In this document: positions 39,061 through 47,376 of the stretch, in pieces
How positions within the stretch are numbered: position 1 is the first letter of the stretch
How the letters are laid out: every line of letters starts with the position of its first letter
Assembly (NCBI GenBank): GCA_047777415.1
Contig: JBKEEO010000001.1
Location: 310,001-374,000 of the forward strand
Direction of reading: 5' to 3'
Source of the DNA: Caproicibacter sp047777415
GTDB taxonomy: Bacteria; Bacillota; Clostridia; Oscillospirales; Acutalibacteraceae
Length of the DNA stretch: 64,000 nt
Translations under genes and position numbers: made by a program
Notes under the pieces: model-generated
Told to the model about the DNA's origin: nothing
Database searches by the model: none
Seen by the model: the letters and a program-made list of their open reading frames with translations, nothing else

Positions 39061-40476
39061 ATGGAAAGCAGGGTTGAGCATGATTCCATTGGCAGCATGA
39101 AAGTACCTGCACAAGCGTATTTTGGTGTGCAGTCTTTGCGTGCAAAAAACAACTTCCCAATTACAGGACGCACATTGCATCCTGAATTTATCGTATCGCT
39201 TGCGCAAATAAAAAAAGCCGCTGCGATAACGAACCGCAATACGGGCAATTTGAATGGTTCAATTGCAAATGCCATTATTCAGGCTTGCGATGAAATCATT
39301 GAAGGACATTTGCACGAACAGTTCATTGTCGATCCGATACAGGGCGGCGCCGGCACCTCTTCTAACATGAATGCAAATGAAGTCATTGCCAACAGAGCAA
39401 GCGAAATTTTGGGAGCAGCAAAAGGGGAATATAAAGCAGTTCACCCGAATGACCATGTAAATATGTCCCAGTCTACCAATGACGTATTCCCAACAGCGGG
39501 CAAATTAACCGTATTAAAACTACTGCCAGGGTTGATCCATGAGCTTAGCAGACTCGCTGATGCCATGGAGCAAAAGGCTCAACAATTTGACGGGATAATA
39601 AAAATGGGCCGTACCCAATTGCAGGATGCTGTTCCCATACGATTGGGACAGGAATTTGCTGCATATTCATGTGCGATTAAGCGCGATGTGACACGGCTGC
39701 AAAAAGTGCAAGACGAGATGCGCATTGTGAACATGGGGGCAACTGCCATCGGCACCTCGTTAAACGCCTCCCCCGCATACGTATGCAATATTACGCCAAC
39801 TTTACAAAAAGTCACAGGAATTAAAATTTATCAAGCTGATAATTTGATTGACTGTACTCAAAATTTAGATGCCTTCACGGTCGTTTCCGGCGCACTGAAA
39901 ACTTGTGCCGTAACCCTCTCTAAGATTGCAAATGACTTGCGTCTGCTGTCAAGCGGCCCCAAAACCGGTCTGATGGAAATTTGTTTACCTGCAACGCAAA
40001 ACGGTTCGTCAATTATGCCCGGAAAAGTAAATCCGGTCATACCCGAAGTTGTATCCCAAGTTGCTTTTAACGTAATTGGCAACGACTACACCATAACTTT
40101 AGCTGCAGAAGCCGGTCAGCTGGAGTTAAATGCTTTTGAGCCTGTTCTGTTCTACAAAATTTTTGAATCAATAGAAAGTTTGCAAGGGGCAGTGAAAACT
40201 TTTGTGGACAATTGTGTTGCAGGAATCACTGCGAACGAAGAAATTTGCCAAAAGCATGTAGATGAAAGCGTCGGAATTGTCACGGCATTATGTCCATATA
40301 TCGGCTACGCAAAATCAGCCGAGCTTGCCAAAAAATCGCTTCAAACCGGAATACCGGTCGCTGCTCTGGCTTTGCAGCAGGGCATTTTAAACGAAAAGCA
40401 GCTCAGCAATATTCTCTCCCCCGAAGCGATGACGGAGTGCAAAAAAAATGCGGCTATTCATAAAATATCCGTATAA
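39061..40476 (+). CDS. aspA: Aspartate ammonia-lyase
   Basis: 471 residues, normal length. It removes ammonia from aspartate to give fumarate. The fumarase/aspartase superfamily signature GSSIMPGKVNPVIPEV lies at about residue 314. GGAGTSSNMNANEVIANRAS and SQSTNDVFPT form the other active-site loops. Aspartase is favoured over class II fumarase by the N-terminus (EHDSIGSMKVPAQAYFGVQS), but the two families are close. ATG follows AAAAGAGGTC. Confidence 0.9.
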   Translation: MESRVEHDSIGSMKVPAQAYFGVQSLRAKNNFPITGRTLHPEFIVSLAQIKKAAAITNRNTGNLNGSIANAIIQACDEIIEGHLHEQFIVDPIQGGAGTSSNMNANEVIANRASEILGAAKGEYKAVHPNDHVNMSQSTNDVFPTAGKLTVLKLLPGLIHELSRLADAMEQKAQQFDGIIKMGRTQLQDAVPIRLGQEFAAYSCAIKRDVTRLQKVQDEMRIVNMGATAIGTSLNASPAYVCNITPTLQKVTGIKIYQADNLIDCTQNLDAFTVVSGALKTCAVTLSKIANDLRLLSSGPKTGLMEICLPATQNGSSIMPGKVNPVIPEVVSQVAFNVIGNDYTITLAAEAGQLELNAFEPVLFYKIFESIESLQGAVKTFVDNCVAGITANEEICQKHVDESVGIVTALCPYIGYAKSAELAKKSLQTGIPVAALALQQGILNEKQLSNILSPEAMTECKKNAAIHKISV

Positions 40477-40530
40477 GTAAGCAGATTTGCTCAACCATAA
40501 AATGCGGCACAAAATCGCAAAAGCATTTTG

Positions 40531-41124
40531 TTATTTCACCGACGATGTGTCACAGCAATTTTTCCGAAAGCAGGAATCCAAGTGGTCGTTAACCAAACCG
40601 GTCGCCTGCAGGTAAGAATACACAATAATCGGACCGAGAAATTGAAATCCGCGCTTTTTTAGGTCCCGACTGATTGCTTCAGAAAGTGCCGTCTTTGACG
40701 GAACCTCATCCAGTGTTTTATAATGCCCCACAATGGGCTTTCCTCCGACAAATTCCCATATATACCGGTCAAAGCTGCCGAATTCCTTCTGAACCTCCAA
40801 AAACCGCCGTGCGTTGTTAACGGCGGTTTCTATTTTTCTTCGGTTGCGTATGATACCGGGGTTTTGCAATAATTTACGTATTTTATTATTGTCGTAAGCT
40901 GCCACTTTGCGCGGGTCGAACCCGTCGAATGCCTCTCGATAGGCTTCCCTCTTTCTCAGAATAGTAATCCAGCTCAGTCCCGCCTGCGCCGATTCGAGAA
41001 TCAAAAACTCAAAATGCTTTTGGTCATCATGAACAGGAACTCCCCACTCTTCATCATGGTAGGCACGGTACAAAGCATCCGATTCGCACCAACCACAGCG
41101 CGTTAGTTCCAGTTCCCCGTTCAT
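40531..41124 (-). CDS. tag: DNA-3-methyladenine glycosylase I
   Basis: 197 residues. The protein removes 3-methyladenine from DNA. It begins RCGWCESDALYRAYHDEEWG, giving the first Cys and His of the structural zinc site; the C-terminal HLDSC supplies the others. SWITILRKREAYREAFDGFD is typical. ATG 41124 is preceded by GGAAGGAGAA. The frame runs on into the ATPase gene upstream, but that part is not Tag-like. It is the last gene behind the metal-efflux operon, 26 nt after the ATPase stop. Confidence 0.95.
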   Translation of the reverse strand: MNGELELTRCGWCESDALYRAYHDEEWGVPVHDDQKHFEFLILESAQAGLSWITILRKREAYREAFDGFDPRKVAAYDNNKIRKLLQNPGIIRNRRKIETAVNNARRFLEVQKEFGSFDRYIWEFVGGKPIVGHYKTLDEVPSKTALSEAISRDLKKRGFQFLGPIIVYSYLQATGLVNDHLDSCFRKNCCDTSSVK

Positions 41125-41150
41125 ACTAAGTTCTCCTTCCGCAGTTTTTC

Positions 41151-43013
41151 TCATTTTTTCGCAGACGTATTGCCGGTGTTCAGTGCGCGGGATGCATTCA
41201 AAATCGCCAAAACAGAAACGCCGACATCCGCAAAAACTGCCTCCCACATGTTTGCAAGGCCGAACGCTCCCAGAACCAACACCATAAATTTTACGCCGAG
41301 TGCAAAGACAATATTTTGCTTTGCAATAAACAGCGTTTTTCTCGCAATGCGGATGCCCTCTGCAATTTTGGACGGACGGTCATCCATCAGTACAATGTCC
41401 GCCGCTTCAATCGCGGCATCGGTACCCAAACCGCCCATAGCGATTCCAACATCTGCGCGGGACAGCACAGGGGCATCGTTGATTCCGTCGCCGACAAACA
41501 CCAGTTTGCCACGTTCCGATTTTTTATTAAGCAGCCGCTCAACCTGTTCTACTTTTTCAGAGGGAAGCAGCTGAGTGTGTACTTCATCCATGCCAAGCTG
41601 CGCCGCAACATCTTCGCCAACATCTTTTGCGTCACCTGTCAGCATAACGGCGGAACGAACCCCAAGCTGCTTGAGGGAGGAAATAGCTTCTGCGGAGTCA
41701 TCACGGATTTCATCAGAGATGACAATATGCCCCATATAAGTTCCGTCAACAGCCACATGTACAATGGTACCGGTCAGTTCACAGGCCCGCGCATCCACAC
41801 CTTCCTGCTCCATCAATTTGGCGTTGCCAACACTTACAACCTGTTTTCCAATCTGCACCCGCACACCCCGGCCCGTGATTTCCTGCACATTGGAAACCTG
41901 CGAACGGTCCTGCTCCTTTCCGCAGGCCTCTTTGAGGGAACGGGAAATCGGATGTTCGGAGTAACTTTCCGCCAGAGCGGCAAGTTCCAAAAGCTCCTGT
42001 CCCGGCATCCGCTCCGGATGAACCGCTGTCACACGAAATGTCCCTTTTGTCAGCGTACCGGTCTTGTCAAACACAACGATTTCAGCTTTGGACAGAGCTT
42101 CCAGATAATTGCCGCCTTTGACGAGAATTCCTCGTCGGGATGCTCCGCCAATGCCTCCGAAAAAGCTGAGCGGAATGGAAATAACAAGCGCACAGGGGCA
42201 GGAAATCACCAGAAAAATCAGTGCCCGCTGAATCCATTCACTCCATATTCCTTGAAAAAGCAAGGGCGGCAGTACCGCCAAAAGCAGTGCACCTATGACG
42301 ACAGCGGGCGTATAGTAACGTGCAAAACGCGTAATGAAATTTTCAGTCTTTGCTTTTTTGGAAGCCGAATTTTCCATAAGTTCCAGAATCCGAGAAACTG
42401 TGGACTCCTCAAACGGCCGATTGACACGAATACGCAGCAGTCCTGTTAAATTCACACAACCGCTGAGTACCTCATCTCCGGCAGCCACTTCTCGTGGCAG
42501 CGATTCGCCGGTCAACGCGGAGGTATTGACTCCGGAAACACCCTCCAGCACAATGCCGTCCAGAGGAATTTTTTCACCGGGCTGAACCACAATTGTATCC
42601 CCCACACTGATTTCTTCCGGGTCCACTCGGCGCAGTTTCCCGTCTGCTTCCACATTGGCATAATCCGGACGAATGTCCATCAGAGCTGAAATTGACTTTC
42701 GGGACCGGTCCACCGCATAACTTTGAAACAGCTCGCCAATCTGATAGAACAGCATCACCGCTGCAGCCTCCGGATACTCCCCTATCAGAAAAGCGCCGAT
42801 GGTTGCCACACCCATCAGAAAGTTTTCATCAAACACCTGCCCATGCGCAATGTTTCGGACAGCTCTCCATAGAACATCTCCGCCAACTGCCACATAGGGA
42901 ATCAAAAAAAGCAGGAGTTTAAAAGTACCCTCCACCGGAATCAGCAGCGAAATTATAAATAAAACAATACTAAAGCATATGCGAAGGAGTTTCCTTTTTT
43001 GTTTGGAATTCAT
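41151..43013 (-). CDS. P1B-type heavy-metal-transporting ATPase (Zn/Cd/Pb type)
   Basis: 620 residues with the metal-site CPC (SCPCALVISIP, about 271), phosphorylation motif DKTGT (about 314), SEHP (about 355) and GDGINDAPVL hinge (about 505). About eight transmembrane helices are seen. CPC with the N- and C-terminal helix patterns of the CadA/ZntA group indicates export of Zn, Cd or Pb. The usual N-terminal HMA domain is missing; instead a free HMA protein is encoded 35 nt upstream. Controlled by the ArsR-type gene at the head of the operon. Confidence 0.92.
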   Translation of the reverse strand: MNSKQKRKLLRICFSIVLFIISLLIPVEGTFKLLLFLIPYVAVGGDVLWRAVRNIAHGQVFDENFLMGVATIGAFLIGEYPEAAAVMLFYQIGELFQSYAVDRSRKSISALMDIRPDYANVEADGKLRRVDPEEISVGDTIVVQPGEKIPLDGIVLEGVSGVNTSALTGESLPREVAAGDEVLSGCVNLTGLLRIRVNRPFEESTVSRILELMENSASKKAKTENFITRFARYYTPAVVIGALLLAVLPPLLFQGIWSEWIQRALIFLVISCPCALVISIPLSFFGGIGGASRRGILVKGGNYLEALSKAEIVVFDKTGTLTKGTFRVTAVHPERMPGQELLELAALAESYSEHPISRSLKEACGKEQDRSQVSNVQEITGRGVRVQIGKQVVSVGNAKLMEQEGVDARACELTGTIVHVAVDGTYMGHIVISDEIRDDSAEAISSLKQLGVRSAVMLTGDAKDVGEDVAAQLGMDEVHTQLLPSEKVEQVERLLNKKSERGKLVFVGDGINDAPVLSRADVGIAMGGLGTDAAIEAADIVLMDDRPSKIAEGIRIARKTLFIAKQNIVFALGVKFMVLVLGAFGLANMWEAVFADVGVSVLAILNASRALNTGNTSAKK

Positions 43014-43048
43014 CAGGCACCTCTTTCAATATAATCTAATTGACGGTT

Positions 43049-43267
43049 CTAAAAAACGAGTTTACAGTCCGGTTCAATTTTTTTGCAGATATCGGCAGCC
43101 TGCTGCAAAATATCTTCAAAACGGCTTTCCTCTGCATCCAACGTTAACTTTTGCGTCAAAAAACTGACTGTTGCACTGTTAACACCTGGAATTTTCCGAA
43201 TTCTTTCTTCCATTTTTGCCGCACACGCCGCGCAGTCTAGATGGTTCAGTTTAAATCGTTTTTTCAT
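43049..43267 (-). CDS. HMA-domain metallochaperone
   Basis: 72 residues, a single ferredoxin-like HMA fold with the metal-binding motif LDCAACA (GMTCxxC equivalent) and the second half SATVSFLTQKLTLDAEES. It is probably the detached metal-binding domain of the ATPase encoded next. Start ATG 43267. It lies 24 nt after the regulator gene. Confidence 0.92.
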   Translation of the reverse strand: MKKRFKLNHLDCAACAAKMEERIRKIPGVNSATVSFLTQKLTLDAEESRFEDILQQAADICKKIEPDCKLVF

Positions 43268-43291
43268 CCTATATAACCTCAGCTTTCCAAA

Positions 43292-43642
43292 TTATTCTTC
43301 AACATGTTCCATACCCTGATCAAGAATGGTACGAACATGTCCATCCGCAAGTGAATAAAGAATCGTCTTTCCGTCCCGGCGATATTTGACCAGCTTGCTT
43401 TGTTTTAACACCCGCAGCTGGTGCGAAATGGCCGATTGATTCATTTCCAGCATTTGTGCAATATCGCAGACACATAGCTCCGATTCCAGCAGCGCGTACA
43501 AAATTTTAATACGCGTGGAATCCGCAAAGATCTTAAACAGATCCGCAAGGTCATACAAAATTTCGTCGTCAGGCATAATGTTTTCCGTCTGCTTTCTTGG
43601 TTCTGTAATTATTTTATCTTCCGACATATTATCAACGTCCAA
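43292..43642 (-). CDS. ArsR/SmtB (CadC-like) metal-sensing repressor
   Basis: 116 residues with a winged helix: FADSTRIKILYALLESELCV, CDIAQMLEMNQSAISHQLRV. The ELCVCD motif (residues 52-57) is the Cys-containing metal site (alpha-3 type). The C-terminal DGHVRTILDQGMEHVEE has His and Asp of a possible alpha-5 zinc site. It heads the operon ArsR-HMA-ATPase-Tag and lies just behind a promoter with an inverted repeat, so it is autoregulated (inference). Confidence 0.92.
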   Translation of the reverse strand: MDVDNMSEDKIITEPRKQTENIMPDDEILYDLADLFKIFADSTRIKILYALLESELCVCDIAQMLEMNQSAISHQLRVLKQSKLVKYRRDGKTILYSLADGHVRTILDQGMEHVEE

Positions 43643-43644
43643 TC

Positions 43645-43694
43645 ATATGAGCCTTTGTTCATATATATTATATACTTTTCCTCGGTAAAGTCAA
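43645..43694 (-). promoter_or_regulatory. Promoter and operator of the metal-efflux operon
   Basis: On the minus strand TTGACT (43689-43694), 16-nt spacer, TATAAT (43667-43672). The inverted repeat ATATGA-N8-TCATAT (43645-43664) lies over the start point, in the size and place of SmtB/CadC operators. Confidence 0.7.
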
Positions 43695-43847
43695 GATTTT
43701 GTACTCCCACTTTCCATACCCGACGTGCAAACAAAACCTAATTCTTACAATGCAATGTGTATGCTTGATTAAAATATAAAACCATTTGTGAAAAGCATTC
43801 AAATTGAATCGTTCAGACACTCGACAGTAGCCTAATGTTACAGTAAT

Positions 43848-43880
43848 ATGAAGTATGCTTCATGTGAAGTTTGCTTCATG
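43848..43880 (+). promoter_or_regulatory. Tandem palindromic operators before the Xre gene
   Basis: ATGAAGTATGCTTCAT (43848-43863) and TGAAGTTTGCTTCA (43865-43878) are two copies of TGAAG-N4-CTTCA at a 16-bp pitch, ending 20 nt before the start codon. They are most likely autoregulatory sites of the Xre protein. Confidence 0.7.
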
Positions 43881-43899
43881 TAAAGAAAGGCGAACCATT

Positions 43900-44130
43900 A
43901 TGAAAACCAAAGTGAAAGAATTGCGAACCAAGGCAAATTTAACACAGGAACAGCTGGCAGAATTAGTGCATGTTTCATCCAGAACCATTATTTCCATTGA
44001 AAAGGGACAGTATAAACCTTCTCTCATGCTGGCCTATCGAATGGCACAAGTATTCGGAACAACTGTGGAGGATTTATGTTGTCTGAAAGAAAATAAGGAA
44101 TTGGAGGATCGGCAATATGAAGATTTATGA
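43900..44130 (+). CDS. Xre family transcriptional regulator
   Basis: 76 residues, a compact HTH_3 domain: ELRTKANLTQEQLAELVHVS then RTIISIEKGQYKPSLMLAYR. This is the type of small regulator that is paired with a membrane protein in Firmicutes. ATG 43900 follows AAAGAAAGG. Its stop overlaps the start of the membrane-protein gene by 14 nt. Confidence 0.9.
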   Translation: MKTKVKELRTKANLTQEQLAELVHVSSRTIISIEKGQYKPSLMLAYRMAQVFGTTVEDLCCLKENKELEDRQYEDL

Positions 44131-44465
44131 TAAAAGAAAGTTTGGCTTTGGGGTAATGTATGTTCTGTTAGGCGTATGTATACTGATCCTTGGATTTTTA
44201 AAGGGATTTGATGTAAAAGGGATTATTTTGAGCATTTTAACGCCGTCCATTGGTATGAGTGAGATATATGTAAGCATGAACCGAAAAGCGCTAAAAAAGG
44301 AGAGATTCGAGAAAACCGAAGAACGCAATCAACTCATCGAACTTACATCAGCAAGCAAAGCATTTAAAATAACAAGAGAAATCTGTTTTACTGCCATGCT
44401 GATATGCTTTGGTGTGGGAGCAAGGCTAGATGACAGCCTATTCATAGGCATCGGAATTGGTTTTG

Positions 44466-45981
44466 GGCACTCCGTAATATTTTGTGTAAATTAAATTTTC
44501 TTTTAGATAAGAACTCAGGTAATTTTTTTGATTTGCAACGCAAATTAAAAGGTTGGATTTGCTCTTGATTGATCCATTTTCGTCAAAGCTGCCGAGGTAT
44601 GCGCGCGAAGCGTGAATGCCAAAGCAGCTTTGAGGAAATCCTAATTTTCAGAGACAATCAGCCTGCCACTCGGTCGGCAAACAGGATGTTTAGCTGGTTT
44701 AGAACCTTGTCCCAATTTCGACATCTGCATGTCCAATGTTCGACAATCTTTTTCGACGCCAAATACAACATTTTCCGCAAGGAATCGTCATTTGTAAAGG
44801 ATGGCTTATTTTTGGTAATCCTCCGGAACTGGCGATTCAAACCCTCAATGATATTTGTTGTATATATGATTTTCCGAATCTCAGCCGGGTATGCGTAAAA
44901 TGTGGAGAGAATTTCCCAGTTGTCTTCCCAGCTCTTTACACAAGAAGGATAAGATTTACCCCATTTTTCTTTGAAACGACTGAGATTTTCTAAAGCTTCC
45001 TCTTCTGTCACAGCTTGGTAAACCAATTTAAGGTCCTTCATCAGCGATTTGATGTCTTTATAACTGACATAGCGGGTACTGGACCGAATCTGATGGATGA
45101 TACAGCGCTGAATCTGCGCCTGCGGATATATGGCTGAAATGGCATCCTGAAATCCTTTCAGGCCATCTACGCAAAACAGGTAAACATCAAGCACACCGCG
45201 GCTTTTCAAGTCATTGAGCACACTGAGCCAGAATTTGCTGCTTTCATGTTCTCCTATCCAGACTCCCAAAATATCCTTACGGCCATCCATATCAATTCCC
45301 AGTACCACATAAGCGGCCTTCGTTTGATATTGATGATTCTCTTTCACCTTGTAATGAATCGCATCCATGAAAATAAACGGATACACCGGATTTAAAGGAC
45401 GGGATTGCCACGCTGTAATTTCCGGCATAATCTTGTCTGTGATTTTACTGACTAGTTCCGGTGATATTTCTACATCGTACAGATTTTTAATTTGTTCAGC
45501 GATATCCCTCTGGCTCATCCCACAGGAATACAGAGCCAAAATTTTTTCTTCCATCCCGTCGGCGTTACGGTTATATTTGCCGATGATTTTCGGCTCATAC
45601 TCGCCGTTACGGTCACGGGGAATCTTTACAGGAATCTCTCCAATCTGCGTTTTTACGGTCTTCTTGGAATACCCGTTTCTGTAATTTTTCGACCCTGCCG
45701 TTTCATCAACATTTGACAGTCTCTTGCTTTTTTCATAGCCTAACTTTTCCTCCAATTCGCTCTCCATTACTTGCTGGAGAACATCACGGAACATGTCTTT
45801 CATTGCTTCCATGATATCTGCAGTGCTGCTAAATTTCTGGCTGTTGACATATTCTCTTAAAAGTTCTGCCGGTACTCTACTCATCAAAATGACTTCCTTT
45901 CAGACTGATATTTTCTTACCATCATTCTTGTCTGAAAGAAAGTCGCATATTCAGCTTTTACACAAAATTTTATGGGGTCTC
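44466..45981 (-). mobile_element. IS256-type element (different from copies 1-3)
   Basis: 1516 bp. The target duplication TGGTTTTG is perfect (44458-44465 and 45982-45989). Imperfect terminal inverted repeats read GGCACTCCGTAATATTTTGT and GAGACCCCATAAAATTTTGT. The remnant at 29978-30247 ends at the same terminal nucleotides, which supports the boundary. Confidence 0.92.
44658..45884 (-). CDS. IS256-family transposase (second type)
   Basis: 408 residues. It has the Mutator-type DDE residues: Asp in FIFMDAIHYKV, Asp in LFCVDGLKGF, Glu in TTNIIEGLNRQFRR, and the CIIHQIRSSTRYV segment. Only distantly related to the 393-residue transposases. ATG 45884 is preceded by GGAAG. The frame is intact. 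Confidence 0.94.
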   Translation of the reverse strand: MSRVPAELLREYVNSQKFSSTADIMEAMKDMFRDVLQQVMESELEEKLGYEKSKRLSNVDETAGSKNYRNGYSKKTVKTQIGEIPVKIPRDRNGEYEPKIIGKYNRNADGMEEKILALYSCGMSQRDIAEQIKNLYDVEISPELVSKITDKIMPEITAWQSRPLNPVYPFIFMDAIHYKVKENHQYQTKAAYVVLGIDMDGRKDILGVWIGEHESSKFWLSVLNDLKSRGVLDVYLFCVDGLKGFQDAISAIYPQAQIQRCIIHQIRSSTRYVSYKDIKSLMKDLKLVYQAVTEEEALENLSRFKEKWGKSYPSCVKSWEDNWEILSTFYAYPAEIRKIIYTTNIIEGLNRQFRRITKNKPSFTNDDSLRKMLYLASKKIVEHWTCRCRNWDKVLNQLNILFADRVAG

Positions 45982-46057
45982 TGGTTTTGCAATATCGTTT
46001 TCTATTATGATATTTTTAGATCTTTTTGCAACGATTTATTACGAGGAACATATGTAA

Positions 46058-46246
46058 AAAGAAAAACAAAAAGTCCATGTATCATCTATACAACTGACAC
46101 ACGAGCTCTTTAAAAGTGAATTGTTTTTCTTTCATTATATTTTAATTTATGACGAATTACTTTCACTATAAACTATAGATTGATTTTGTATTCGAACATG
46201 ATACATTTTATTTGCCTGTATACTGAACTATCTCCATAGAAAGAAT
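46058..46246. other. AT-rich intergenic stretch
   Basis: No gene or clear RNA is visible between the interrupted membrane-protein gene and the first small hypothetical gene. Confidence 0.4.
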
Positions 46247-46603
46247 CTATATTCCATAATGAATCAAATATTTATTTTCTCTAATAGCTTCTGTTATTTT
46301 TTTGATGATAAGCTGAAATTCTTTTACCTTAAAACGATTATTTGCCTTTATAATAACATTTCTAAACTGTTGAAGAGATTCCGGAGGGATAAGCGTTACA
46401 CCGCAATAATCTAATCCAGTACCTGGCTGGGTTGTCGTCTGAAAATAAGTCTTGATCGCCATTAATTCTTCATTATACTTTATAATTAATTCTTCAACTA
46501 AATCGTCGTTGACAGAAATACAGTTATATTTTTTAGGTTCATAATCACTATACCATTTGTTTTCTTCAAAGGAATCTATTATTCCAAACTCATGTTTTGC
46601 CAC
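46247..46603 (-). CDS. Hypothetical protein, 118 residues
   Basis: Begins MAKHEFGIIDSFEENKWYSD. Contains VTLIPPESLQQFRNVI and a helical, basic C-terminal part. No membrane segment or signal peptide. ATG 46603 is preceded by GAGGTGATACC. It lies with the next gene in a low-GC stretch between an IS and Tn7-like ends, so it may be cargo. I do not recognise a family with confidence. Confidence 0.6.
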   Translation of the reverse strand: MAKHEFGIIDSFEENKWYSDYEPKKYNCISVNDDLVEELIIKYNEELMAIKTYFQTTTQPGTGLDYCGVTLIPPESLQQFRNVIIKANNRFKVKEFQLIIKKITEAIRENKYLIHYGI

Positions 46604-46716
46604 GGTATCACCTCAATTAAAATGTATCTTAATTGTTGTGTATTGAATTTAATCGACTTAATCTATCTGTCACTGGTGCTATCATCTTATATCCCAAAAA
46701 CCATTCTTGACTTTAA

Positions 46717-47025
46717 CTATTTGATAATCCTAATATTTGTTTCTGTAACTATTATGCCCTCAGGATTAAACCCCTTATCCCATATGCTGTTGGCTTCTAT
46801 AAAAATAGATTTTTCCTTTTTTGTTACAAAGCCAGCCAGCATATATTTTTTGCCATCCTCTATATATGGAGTATAAAATACCATCCTTTTATCCAGACTT
46901 AGGTCTTTTTCCTTTTCTTCAATGTGAGAAAGGATATTTTGTTTTGCCTTATTAAAATCCAAACCAAATTGTTCTAAATTACTAAAAAATCTGTTTGAAA
47001 AATTTATTACTTTTTTTCTTTCCAT
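46717..47025 (-). CDS. Hypothetical protein, 102 residues
   Basis: Starts at ATG 47025 (MERKKVINFSNRFFSN), 6 nt after AAAGGGTG; the frame begins 7 codons earlier without a better site. Charged helical N-terminal half, then a beta-rich half (MVFYTPYIEDGKKYMLAGFV, GIIVTETNIRIIK). It has no known motif. Transcribed toward the 118-residue gene, 113 nt away. Possible cargo of a Tn7-like element. Confidence 0.55.
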   Translation of the reverse strand: MERKKVINFSNRFFSNLEQFGLDFNKAKQNILSHIEEKEKDLSLDKRMVFYTPYIEDGKKYMLAGFVTKKEKSIFIEANSIWDKGFNPEGIIVTETNIRIIK

Positions 47026-47249
47026 AATCTTCACCCTTTCAAACAAAGTCTATTTATCTCATGAAAATCCCCACTTATTTACAATACAACACAATTCTTA
47101 TTATTTCAATTCAGTCAAATGCTTTTGCTGTATTTTTATTAACAATTTATATTAAAGAAGGGATTTATCATACATTTATATAAGTACCTCCCCCCTTTAT
47201 CCCTGTTCCCGTAATATACCCTAAATGCTCTCGGAAACTCATTAATTTT

Positions 47250-47335
47250 GGAATAACTTTATTTCCATAGAGCCAACTTTATTATTACAGAACTTACTTT
47301 ATTATCACAGAGCAAACTTTATTATTTTATATACA
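47250..47335 (-). repeat. Right-like end of a second Tn7-like element (four 20-bp-spaced repeats)
   Basis: Read on the minus strand inward from 47335: terminus TGTATATAAAAT, then four copies of the core AATAAAGT at exactly 20-bp spacing (plus-strand ACTTTATT at 47316, 47296, 47276 and 47256). The copies continue with GCTCT or GTTCT in most cases. It is separated by 41 bp from the left end of the miniature element and points away from glmS. No partner left end was found within the window. Confidence 0.65.
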
Positions 47336-47376
47336 GCCCCTTATTCCTTATCCCTAAAAATCCTTATCACTAACTA

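Larger units (their letters stand above)
44117..46057 (+). pseudogene. Small membrane protein gene, interrupted by an IS256-type element
   Basis: Removing the insertion and one copy of its target duplication joins 44117-44465 to 45990-46057 in frame. This restores a 138-residue protein with four hydrophobic segments: FGFGVMYVLLGVCILILGFL, then GIILSILTPSIGMS, a third in ICFTAMLICFGVGA and the last GFAISFSIMIFLDLFATIYY. It ends EEHM. In the present state it ends early inside the IS (after SVIFCVN). The partner is the overlapping Xre gene. Function unknown; the pair resembles Xre/DUF2178-like modules. Confidence 0.85.

Noticed and set aside
41316..42449. Long plus-strand frame (377 codons) opposite the metal ATPase
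   Set aside because: It is the shadow of the ATPase gene; composition is not protein-like and no start signal is present.
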